Shown here piece after piece: positions 17,350 through 24,114 of a stretch of DNA of 64,000 bases (the stretch's first letter is position 1; each line of letters begins with the position of its first letter). The DNA is from Paenibacillus lautus NBRC 15380. Lineage in GTDB: Bacteria > Bacillota > Bacilli > Paenibacillales > Paenibacillaceae. The DNA lies in contig NZ_BIMF01000012.1 of the NCBI RefSeq assembly GCF_004000945.1, forward strand, positions 124,001 through 188,000, given 5' to 3'. A program made the position numbers and the translations under genes. Under the pieces are notes generated by a model. It had not been told where the DNA came from and searched no databases. It worked only from the letters and a program-made list of their open reading frames with translations.

Positions 17350-17381
17350 GATCTGCCCCTAATCGCGACTAAGGACAGATC
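17350..17381 (-). terminator. Terminator of the GDPD gene
   Basis: GATCTG (17350-17355) pairs with CAGATC (17376-17381), extended with G-U pairs; on the minus strand followed by TTTTTT. It lies about 110 bp beyond the GDPD stop. The rest of 17231-17494 shows no gene. Confidence 0.65.
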
Positions 17382-17494
17382 CTTATTCTATACACATGCC
17401 GACTATAGGGTTCGCCTCCGAAAGATCCCTGACGTATCAAATGCAAGTGTCCTGTATACGTCACTCGGATAAGCACGTTTAGCCCTTGGAACCG

Positions 17495-18214
17495 TTACGC
17501 GTTCAGCGCAATCTTCTCCTTGTAAACTCTGGCCCAGCCCTCCAGATTGTTCGTCACAATCAAAAGGTCGGGATACTGGGCAAGGGAGGCCAGCACGGCC
17601 TCATCATCCGGCGTCCAGACAATGAGCTGGATGCCCCGCTTGCGCGCCTCCTCCATAAACGAAGGAGTCACGTACACATATTTGACGGACACATAGCGAG
17701 CGCCAATCTCCTCCAGGTAAGGAAAAACGGATGGCGTGGCCCCATATATCACCAGGCCCAGCTCGATGTCCGGATCAAGCGTGCGAGCCCGTTCAATGGA
17801 ATAATGATCGAAGGAGGTCAGGAATACCTGCTTCTCCATGCCCGTTTCCTTTATCACGTCAATGACTTTCTGTTCCAGGCCGGGGTAGGTATCCCCCATC
17901 TGCTTCAATTCAATGTCAACGATCATCCGATCCTTGGCAAAACGCAGTGCTTCCTCCAGCGTGGGAATGACTTCTCCCTGGCCTGCATCCAGCTTGCGTA
18001 TTTCCTCCAGCGTCAAGGCATTGATTGCCCCTGTTCCGTTGGTCGTCCGGTTTACCGTCGGATCATGGATCACAACGGGCACGCCGTCCTTCGTCAGCTG
18101 GACATCCAGCTCCAGGTGCGAGAAGCCAAGCTCCAACGCTTTCCGAAAGCCCAGCATCGTGTTCTCCGGGTATTTTAGCGGATACCCTCTATGAGCCAAT
18201 CCACGTACTTCCAT
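17495..18214 (-). CDS. Glycerophosphodiester phosphodiesterase (GDPD family)
   Basis: 239 residues from ATG 18214 (GGAGGG 8 nt upstream; the longer frame to 18424 lacks an RBS and family similarity). Cytosolic, TIM-barrel fold. Catalytic signatures: AHRGYPLKYPENT (His-Arg-Gly), HLELDVQLTKDGVPVVIHD with the metal-binding Glu/Asp and second His, VDIELKQ. It hydrolyses glycerophosphodiesters to sn-glycerol-3-phosphate and an alcohol. It follows the UgpA/UgpE-like permease genes on the same strand, like ugpQ in the ugp operon of enterobacteria, but a strong hairpin at 18384-18429 separates them, so it may have partly independent expression. Confidence 0.88.
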   Translation of the reverse strand: MEVRGLAHRGYPLKYPENTMLGFRKALELGFSHLELDVQLTKDGVPVVIHDPTVNRTTNGTGAINALTLEEIRKLDAGQGEVIPTLEEALRFAKDRMIVDIELKQMGDTYPGLEQKVIDVIKETGMEKQVFLTSFDHYSIERARTLDPDIELGLVIYGATPSVFPYLEEIGARYVSVKYVYVTPSFMEEARKRGIQLIVWTPDDEAVLASLAQYPDLLIVTNNLEGWARVYKEKIALNA

Positions 18215-18383
18215 GTGCCATTCCCTCCATATATAAGTCGATTGACGGCCTCCATCACACTGTCGCCACAAGAGGGCGGACGTACGTGATCGAATCGCCG
18301 TTTGAAGCTCTATAGGACTGTTCGCCATGAACATTCCGATCCCTGCTGTCTGCAGCAGATCATAACCTTCGGGAGAAAACAAA

Positions 18384-18429
18384 GAGACGGTATGGCGGTG
18401 TATCCTTACCCACCGTTTCCACACCGTCT
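18384..18429 (-). terminator. Terminator after the UgpE-like permease gene
   Basis: Nested stem: AGACGGT..TGG with CCA.ACCGTCT and an inner CGGTG (18396-18400) / CACCG (18411-18415). On the minus strand it is followed by CTTTGTTTT. It separates the permease genes from the GDPD gene. Confidence 0.65.
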
Positions 18430-18457
18430 AGAATACCTGCTTCATCCGGTTATACGG

Positions 18458-19303
18458 TTATTTAAACGTCGAATTCGCCATCGCGGCCACGATATGCTTC
18501 TGCATGACCGTAAAGACCAGCACGATCGGGATAATCGCCATGACGCTGGACGCCATAATGACATTGAAGAACATGGCTTCATTTCCGGCGATAGAATCCC
18601 TCAGCATCGCAATACCTACGGTAAGCACGCGCATGTCGTTGTTGTTGGTCATGATCAGCGGCCAGAAATACGAGTTCCAGGACGAGATGAAGATTAACAC
18701 GCCCATGGTAACGATCGTTGGCATCGCCATCGGGAACAACAGCTTGTACAGAATGGAGAAACGACCGGCTCCATCCACGCGCGCCGCTTCTAGCACGTCG
18801 TTGTTAATCGTTTTGAACGCCTGCCTGAGCAGGAATATTGCGTAGGCGGAAGCCCCGTGAGGCACAATGAGCGCCCAGAACGTATTCAGCCAATCCAGCT
18901 TGGACATCATGACGTATACCGGAACGAAAATAACCTGCTCCGGCACGATCAATGCAGCGAGAACGAGCAAGAATAGGGCGTCCCGTCCCCAGAACTTCCC
19001 CTTCGCAAATGCAAACGCCGCCATAAGCGCCACATTCAGCTGCAGAATAATCGTTCCGACCGCCATGAGCAGCGTATTGCCGAAAAATCTTGCATAAGGG
19101 ATAACCCGGAAGGCTTCGGCAAAGTTCTGCCAAGCAAAGGTTTCCGGCCAGAATGTAGGTACGGCCATCCGCATCTCAGACTGCGTCTTAAGCGCGCTGA
19201 TCAGCAGCCAATACACCGGAAAGAACATAAATAGCGTCACGATCACGGCTCCGATAATGCGAAGCGTCATCATGGTCTTTCGGTTCTTGGCGGACCCGGC
19301 CAT
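18458..19303 (-). CDS. ABC transporter permease, UgpE-like
   Basis: 281 residues from ATG 19303, which has AAGGA 7 nt upstream; an ATG five codons earlier (19318) overlaps the preceding gene. Six membrane segments and the EAA loop (EAARVDGAGRFSILYKLLFP) of MalG-type permeases, which contacts the ATPase subunit. With the adjacent UgpA-like permease it would form the membrane channel of a glycerol-3-phosphate or glycerophosphodiester importer. No ATPase gene is nearby; a shared MsmX/UgpC-type ATPase encoded elsewhere is usual in this group. Confidence 0.87.
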   Translation of the reverse strand: MAGSAKNRKTMMTLRIIGAVIVTLFMFFPVYWLLISALKTQSEMRMAVPTFWPETFAWQNFAEAFRVIPYARFFGNTLLMAVGTIILQLNVALMAAFAFAKGKFWGRDALFLLVLAALIVPEQVIFVPVYVMMSKLDWLNTFWALIVPHGASAYAIFLLRQAFKTINNDVLEAARVDGAGRFSILYKLLFPMAMPTIVTMGVLIFISSWNSYFWPLIMTNNNDMRVLTVGIAMLRDSIAGNEAMFFNVIMASSVMAIIPIVLVFTVMQKHIVAAMANSTFK

Positions 19304-19307
19304 ATAA

Positions 19308-20267
19308 TTATCCTTCATAGTGCACCTTCTTCCTGCTGACCACCCATTGTACCAATGTTAACAGCAATATGATTACAAACAGAATCATGACAAGCGCCGA
19401 GGCTCTTCCTGTTTTGAATTCATCAAAGGCCATCGTGTAGATCCAGTACACAATCGCATTCGTTGCCTTAAGTGGACCGCCGTCCGTCATGACGTCGATC
19501 GACTGGAACACCTGCATGGAGGAGATAAAGCTGGTGATGACAAGAAACAGTGTCATTGGCGACAAGAGCGGCAGCGTAATGTTGCGGAACTGCCGGAACT
19601 TGCTGGCTCCATCAATCGAAGCAGCCTCATAATACTCGGCCGGAATCCCACGCATGCCTGCAATAAAGAGGATCATGGCAAAGCCGACGCCCTTCCAGAC
19701 CGAAACGGCAACCAGCGCCGGCAATGCCGTCGAAGGGTTGGTCAGCCATTCGACCGGGTCCATGCCGAACCAGGAGACAACGGAATTTAGCAGCCCGTAT
19801 TGCCCGTTGTAAATCCAGGTAAATACCATGGCGGCGACAACCATCGAGACATAATACGGCATAAAGATAACGCCGCGCATGAAACCGAACAACCGTGAGG
19901 ATGACACGTTGAGCAGCAGCGCCAACAGCAGCCCGATGACAAGCGTGAACACAACGTCCATGACGGTATACAGGAATGTGACCTTCAAGGAATGATAGAA
20001 ATCCGGGTTCGACAGCAAGCGCGTATAGTTATCGACACCCACGAACTTCTTCACGGGTCGGGTCATGTTCCAGTTCGTAAAGCTGATGTACACGGAATAG
20101 CCCAGGGGATAATACAGAAACACGCCCATGAATAACAACGCCGGAACCGCGAACGAAAAGTCCTTCCACTTCTCGATCAACGTATGGGACATCCGTTTAG
20201 AGACCGAAGCGGTCGCCCGATTGGACGCCGCCTTTGTCACTTGTTTATTGGTCTCCATAGGCATCAC
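19308..20267 (-). CDS. ABC transporter permease, UgpA-like
   Basis: 319 residues. Its start overlaps the stop codon of the binding-protein gene (GTGATG arrangement), indicating translational coupling; the precise start among GTG 20267, ATG 20264 and ATG 20258 is open. An N-terminal cytosolic stretch of ~35 residues is followed by six membrane segments and the EAA loop (YYEAASIDGASKFRQFRNITLP). MalF/UgpA-type subunit that pairs with the UgpE-like protein encoded next. Substrate inferred from the glpP and GDPD neighbours. Confidence 0.87.
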   Translation of the reverse strand: MMPMETNKQVTKAASNRATASVSKRMSHTLIEKWKDFSFAVPALLFMGVFLYYPLGYSVYISFTNWNMTRPVKKFVGVDNYTRLLSNPDFYHSLKVTFLYTVMDVVFTLVIGLLLALLLNVSSSRLFGFMRGVIFMPYYVSMVVAAMVFTWIYNGQYGLLNSVVSWFGMDPVEWLTNPSTALPALVAVSVWKGVGFAMILFIAGMRGIPAEYYEAASIDGASKFRQFRNITLPLLSPMTLFLVITSFISSMQVFQSIDVMTDGGPLKATNAIVYWIYTMAFDEFKTGRASALVMILFVIILLLTLVQWVVSRKKVHYEG

Positions 20268-21601
20268 TCATAGTCAGCCAGAATATCGTTGATCTTCTTG
20301 GCTGCATCCTGCATAAGTGGTGTCGGATCTTTTTTGTTCAGCACCATTTCCCCTACGACTTCTTTGTAAACTTCGCTGAATTCAGGGTAAGCCGGGTGCT
20401 GCAGGCGCGGCGTTACTTCGTCGAAGTGCTCGTATACCGCTCTGTATTGCGGCCATCTTTCGAAATATTGATCGCCTTCTTCAGACTCGATTGCGGATTT
20501 TCTTGTCGGCAGGTATCCAACGGATTCAGCCCACTTAATGTTATGCTCAGCCGAAGTCATGAACTCGATGAATTTCCAAGCCGCTTCTTTCTCCAAATCC
20601 TCGGCACCGTCCATCATGACGATGCCTGCGCCGCCAATGTTGGAGGTACGGACTTTATCGCCAGGGATAAAAGACACGCCAACCTCAAAGTCCGCGTTCT
20701 CGCGGTACATTTTCAGCATAGCGGAAGTATGCTGCACCATGGCGATTTCACCGTTCAGGAACATTTGACGCATATTATCGGAGGCTCCTTTACCGAAGCC
20801 CATATGCATGCTGCCGTCATTTTGCCACATGTAGAAGTTCTGGAGGTAACGGAGAGAATCTTCGGTCTCGACAGCCGAAGCACTCAGGTCCTCCGTCAGA
20901 ATTTGACCGCCGCCGTTAATGTTCCACGGGTCATAGTACCATGTGTCCCAACCCGGAACAGAGAAGGCATAACGCGTCGTTTTGTCGCCTTCCTTTTTCG
21001 TTACCTTCGCATTGAAGTCTTCAATCTCGTCCCACTTCTGCGGCGGTTCTACGCCCAGCTCGTCCAGCATCGTTTTGTTGTAAACGAATACGCTGGTGCT
21101 GACGATCAGAGGGAATCCGTATTGTTTTCCATTGTATGCGTAAGCGTTCAACATCCCTTTAGCGAAATCGTCCATCTTCACTTCGTCGCGCTTGATCCAC
21201 GGACCCAAATCGGCAAAAACGCCGCTGTCCGCAAAGTTGGCGAGTGATGATACCTCGACATTGGTAACCGCCGGCACATCGTTAGCAGCGACCGCCGCGG
21301 ACAATTTTTTGTGAAGATCAGGATAGCCGCCTTGGAACACCGGCTCTACCGTAATATGAGGGTACTTCTTCTGAAACTCTGCGATCATGTAGTTCAAGCC
21401 TTCCAGCTGGGCATCCGCGTGGGCATGCCAGTACTGGATTTTGACAGGCGTTGTATCATTCTTCATATCCATCGAAGCGGCTTCCACATCATCGAGCGAA
21501 ACCTCGCCTCCGGCACTTTCACTTCCACCGCCGCCTCCGCAAGCCGTGGTAATCACCATAAATATGGTCAGTAACATTAACAACCATGATTTCTTTTTCA
21601 T
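20264..21601 (-). CDS. Extracellular solute-binding lipoprotein, UgpB-like
   Basis: 445 residues. Lipoprotein signal peptide MKKKSWLLMLLTIFMVITTAC with the lipid-attachment Cys at residue 21. The mature part is a family 1 binding protein: IQYWHAHADAQLEGLNYMI at the front, ALPVT-like linker regions, NIGGAGIVMMDGAED and SVGYLPTRKSAI near the end, resembling UgpB. It would capture glycerol-3-phosphate or glycerophosphodiesters outside the cell and deliver them to the permeases. The RBS is weak (GAGGGG, about 13-15 nt upstream). The long leader upstream carries an attenuator-like hairpin, and glpP is the gene before it, so GlpP-dependent antitermination is the probable control. Confidence 0.85.
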   Translation of the reverse strand: MKKKSWLLMLLTIFMVITTACGGGGGSESAGGEVSLDDVEAASMDMKNDTTPVKIQYWHAHADAQLEGLNYMIAEFQKKYPHITVEPVFQGGYPDLHKKLSAAVAANDVPAVTNVEVSSLANFADSGVFADLGPWIKRDEVKMDDFAKGMLNAYAYNGKQYGFPLIVSTSVFVYNKTMLDELGVEPPQKWDEIEDFNAKVTKKEGDKTTRYAFSVPGWDTWYYDPWNINGGGQILTEDLSASAVETEDSLRYLQNFYMWQNDGSMHMGFGKGASDNMRQMFLNGEIAMVQHTSAMLKMYRENADFEVGVSFIPGDKVRTSNIGGAGIVMMDGAEDLEKEAAWKFIEFMTSAEHNIKWAESVGYLPTRKSAIESEEGDQYFERWPQYRAVYEHFDEVTPRLQHPAYPEFSEVYKEVVGEMVLNKKDPTPLMQDAAKKINDILADYE

Positions 21602-21648
21602 AGATGATCTGTTGTCCCCTCTCGAATCTATTCATCATTCATCCTTCA

Positions 21649-21801
21649 TCACTGCTGTCTATCCACTTCATCAAATAGCCGGTTCAACGGCACGCGGATC
21701 CTAAATGAATGAGGGAATTCTCCCATCCAATCAACCCGTCTACCCCTTAAAAAGCGCACAAAAATAGAGACGTCAAAAGAGCGCAACCTAAGAGCCACCA
21801 C
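21649..21801 (-). CDS. Possible 50-codon small ORF in the UgpB leader
   Basis: An uninterrupted frame from GTG 21801 to TGA 21649 has GGAGG overlapping its first codon; a TTG six codons in (21786) has better spacing. The peptide is basic and hydrophobic (DVSIFVRFLRGRRVDW, then SFRIRVPLNRLFDEVDRQQ) and looks more protein-like than random sequence, but matches nothing I recognise. It overlaps the attenuator hairpin. It may equally be structured noncoding leader RNA. Confidence 0.3.
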   Translation of the reverse strand: MVALRLRSFDVSIFVRFLRGRRVDWMGEFPHSFRIRVPLNRLFDEVDRQQ

Positions 21802-21850
21802 CTCCTATAAAAGCTAAAGTAGCTGCTACTCGGGTTATCTCATCGTCTCC
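21761..21850 (-). promoter_or_regulatory. Attenuator-like leader of the Ugp-type operon (candidate GlpP target)
   Basis: On the minus strand GGAGACG (21844-21850) can pair with CGTCTCT (21766-21772), immediately followed by ATTTTTG, i.e. an intrinsic terminator with a loop of about 70 nt. Inside are alternative small stems (AGTAG-CAG-CTACT and GCTA-CTT-TAGC) and a minimal start-stop frame, ATGAGATAA, behind a GGGGTGGAG. Known: Bacillus GlpP binds leader mRNA of glp genes and prevents termination in the presence of glycerol-3-phosphate. That this leader is its target is inference. Confidence 0.5.
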
Positions 21851-21868
21851 ACCCCTAGCAAATATGTA

Positions 21869-21874
21869 ATTATA
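21869..21874 (-). promoter_or_regulatory. Candidate -10 box for the UgpB-like leader transcript
   Basis: A perfect TATAAT on the minus strand, about 20 bp upstream of the attenuator stem and 28 bp after the glpP stop. No good -35 is visible at 17 bp, so an internal promoter is only tentative. Confidence 0.35.
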
Positions 21875-21901
21875 GTTAATCCATCAACCGTACAGGGAAC
21901 C

Positions 21902-22456
21902 TTACGTCCAAAAACGGGTATCTCCTGTAGATACGAGGTCTGCACCGTTTGCCAGCGCCTCATCGATTTCTTCCTCGCTTCGTAAAAAACCTCCCACAAT
22001 AAGCGGACAGTGAATTTCCTTTTTTAGGTCGCGGATTACACGGGGCATGAGTCCCGGCATTAATTCCACCTCATCCGGACGGGCTTGTCCGATCATTTTC
22101 ACTGCGGTTCTTAAAGCTGTCGTATCAATGGCAAACACTCGCTGTATCGTGCTAATGCCAGCTTGGCGCGAAGCCAATACCGTATTCGTCTTCGTCGTAA
22201 TGATCCCGTCGATCTTGTACGAATCCGCCAAATACTGCACTGCCGAATGATCCCGGCCAATGCCGCTTACCATTTCCAGATGAACAAACACTTTTTTGCC
22301 TGAGGAGTGAAGTCGATTAACGATATCCCTGAGTTTTAAGATATCGCCTGTCATCAGGTTCACCCGTTCCACCGTGCTGTTCACAGCCGCATCGATCTGT
22401 TCCAGCTTGGTAATCGAAGCGATTACGGGAAGACGCCGTGTCCTTTGCTCTGCCAT
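21902..22456 (-). CDS. glpP: Glycerol-3-phosphate responsive antiterminator GlpP
   Basis: 184 residues from ATG 22456, 10 nt after GGGGG; the longer frame to 22510 lacks an RBS. TIM-barrel-like GlpP family protein. Recognisable over the whole length: LPVIASITKLEQI, VFVHLEMVSGIGRD, DGIITTKTNTVLASRQAG, DEVELMPGLMPRVIRDL and IVGGFLRSEEEIDEALANGAD, closely following Bacillus GlpP. It binds glycerol-3-phosphate and RNA, allowing read-through of leader terminators. Its target in this window is probably the hairpin just downstream, before the UgpB-like gene. A potential promoter (TTAACA, 17 bp, TAATAC) lies at 22515-22543. Confidence 0.9.
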   Translation of the reverse strand: MAEQRTRRLPVIASITKLEQIDAAVNSTVERVNLMTGDILKLRDIVNRLHSSGKKVFVHLEMVSGIGRDHSAVQYLADSYKIDGIITTKTNTVLASRQAGISTIQRVFAIDTTALRTAVKMIGQARPDEVELMPGLMPRVIRDLKKEIHCPLIVGGFLRSEEEIDEALANGADLVSTGDTRFWT

Positions 22457-22514
22457 AAGTGCGTGTCCCCCTTTTACCGAACACTCTTTATGATAAAGCG
22501 ATAAGATCATGACA

Positions 22515-22543
22515 GTATTAACGATTTGTAAAACCTGTGTTAA
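22515..22543 (-). promoter_or_regulatory. Candidate promoter of glpP
   Basis: TTAACA (22538-22543) and TAATAC (22515-22520) on the minus strand with a 17-bp spacer. A cre-like site lies about 30 bp upstream of the -35. The -10 match is only moderate. Confidence 0.35.
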
Positions 22544-22571
22544 CGACGCTCATTAGGACTTCGATGTATCG

Positions 22572-22585
22572 TGTATACGCTTACC
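22572..22585. promoter_or_regulatory. cre-like site near the glpP promoter
   Basis: GGTAAGCGTATACA on the minus strand fits the 14-bp CcpA operator consensus at about 12 positions. It would put the glycerol-3-phosphate locus under catabolite control. Confidence 0.4.
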
Positions 22586-22668
22586 ATTCCGTTAACAACA
22601 GATTCTACTGTATCCCTGGTTTGGCGGATTCCCCCTATACTTAGGATCATTCGGTTAAGCGAAGATTA

Positions 22669-22682
22669 GGATAGCGCTTTCA
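22669..22682. promoter_or_regulatory. cre/LacI-type operator-like site
   Basis: GGATAGCGCTTTCA, near-palindromic around the central CG. It lies in the 580-bp spacer between glpP and the LacI-type gene, where no protein-coding gene was identified. Confidence 0.4.
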
Positions 22683-22949
22683 GAAATAGCTTGCCAAGCT
22701 ATTTAATATCTATCATAGAGGAATGATTTGGCCATAGTCTATAGCGAAATTTGTATTATTTTGTCGAATTTAAAAGAATATCAACTCAATGTAACAAATA
22801 TCATGGCGCGAACGACGATTTCATGATATCGCATCACCTGAAAGACCATGCTAACACCATCTCACTTCGATACATTCCCGGACCGGCGGGAACTCCCAAG
22901 GTTTCCGGGGATTTGCAGCAAAAAAATGAAAAATTGCGCAAAAAAGGCG

Positions 22950-22978
22950 TTGAATAATTTTCCAATATAGAATAAGAT
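22950..22978 (+). promoter_or_regulatory. Promoter of the LacI-type regulator gene
   Basis: TTGAAT (22950-22955) and TAAGAT (22973-22978) with a 17-bp spacer. The operator-like palindrome starts 16 bp further down. Confidence 0.6.
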
Positions 22979-22993
22979 TGCAACAAAAGAAAG

Positions 22994-23007
22994 GGTAAGC
23001 GCTTTCC
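22994..23007. promoter_or_regulatory. LacI/CcpA-type operator in the lacI-like leader
   Basis: GGTAAGCGCTTTCC, a near-perfect palindrome of the AAGCGCTT class used by LacI-family proteins. Placed just after the expected transcription start, it suits autorepression or catabolite repression. Confidence 0.55.
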
Positions 23008-23037
23008 AAAATTTCAATAGACAGGTGCTATGCCGAA

Positions 23038-24093
23038 ATGAAAATAACTTTAAAAGACATTGCCGACCATGCAAATGTATCTATTTCTTCTGTATCGAGG
23101 GCTTTAAACAACGCAAATTCGACAGCACTTGTAAACGACCAAACGCGTCTGCGCATTATTCAAGCTGCCAAGGACCTGGGTTACCATAAGTTTAACAATT
23201 CACTGCAAAAAAATGAAAATTTTTCAGTGAATAAAAAAGCTCCAAAGAGAGTGGGACTCGCTTTATATGATGTAAAAGCTAAATACCAGGATCCGTATTT
23301 TTCAGAGATCATTTACGGGATCGAAAGTGAATTGCTGGATCAAGAATGTATATTGGATTTTACATTTGAGGTGCAAGATATTTTCAATTTCAATTTATTT
23401 GGGGATATGAACGAGAGTGACTTAGGAGTTATTTGTATCGGGCCGCTTAAGCATGATTTTATAAATGAGCTTAATAAGCGGGTTCCATTTGTCATATCGG
23501 TGGGCGGAATACCTAAGCTGGACATTGATTATGTTACGGTGGATTTTCGTAATGCGGCAATGCAAGCAGTTCAATATTTGGTAGATCTTGGTCATCGCAA
23601 TATTGCTTATATTGGCGGAAGCTCTCAAGTTGGAATGCCGATTGATCAAGAAGAACGTTTCTATGGATATAAAGAAGCGATGGAGTTGAACCATCTTGAC
23701 ATTGTTCCGGAGTGGGTTCAAGACGGCTGCTTTGATCTGACCAAGAGTTATGAAGCCATGAAAAAAATTTTAAACACGCAGAGTCCGCCCTCGGCCGTAT
23801 TTACAGCTAGTGACAAAATGGCATTTGGGGCGTACAAGGCAATTGGTGAATATGAGCTATCGATTCCAAATGATATATCTGTTGTTTCTTTTGATAATGT
23901 CGAAATGTCAGAATTCATTAACCCTCCGTTAACAACGGTACAGGTCCACAAGGAGGAAATGGGGAGAATCGCAGTCAAATTACTGCTTCAGCGCATGGAA
24001 GGGGGGATACCTTTGCCATTGATCAGCTATTTGCCGACAAAACTAATGGTCCGCAGTAGCTGTACCGAGAAAAGCGAAGTGAAAACTATATGA
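23038..24093 (+). CDS. LacI/GalR family transcriptional regulator
   Basis: 351 residues. The LacI-type helix-turn-helix and hinge are at the N-terminus (ITLKDIADHANVSISSVSRALNN), followed by a periplasmic-binding-protein-like effector domain (GLALYDVK, FVISVGGIP, VQYLVDLGHRNIAYIGG, AVFTASDKMAFGAYKAIGE, SVVSFDNVEMSEFINPPLTTV). The gene is visibly more AT-rich than most of the window, suggesting recent acquisition of this two-gene block. It precedes the secreted metallophosphoesterase by 21 bp, so it probably regulates that gene and itself in response to a sugar. Confidence 0.9.
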   Translation: MKITLKDIADHANVSISSVSRALNNANSTALVNDQTRLRIIQAAKDLGYHKFNNSLQKNENFSVNKKAPKRVGLALYDVKAKYQDPYFSEIIYGIESELLDQECILDFTFEVQDIFNFNLFGDMNESDLGVICIGPLKHDFINELNKRVPFVISVGGIPKLDIDYVTVDFRNAAMQAVQYLVDLGHRNIAYIGGSSQVGMPIDQEERFYGYKEAMELNHLDIVPEWVQDGCFDLTKSYEAMKKILNTQSPPSAVFTASDKMAFGAYKAIGEYELSIPNDISVVSFDNVEMSEFINPPLTTVQVHKEEMGRIAVKLLLQRMEGGIPLPLISYLPTKLMVRSSCTEKSEVKTI

Positions 24094-24114
24094 ACGTTTG
24101 AGGAGGGTATAATA

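Noticed and set aside
22751..22957. 68-codon plus-strand frame upstream of the LacI-type gene
   Set aside because: Non-ATG start without RBS, and its sequence resembles nothing; overlaps the promoter region of the regulator.
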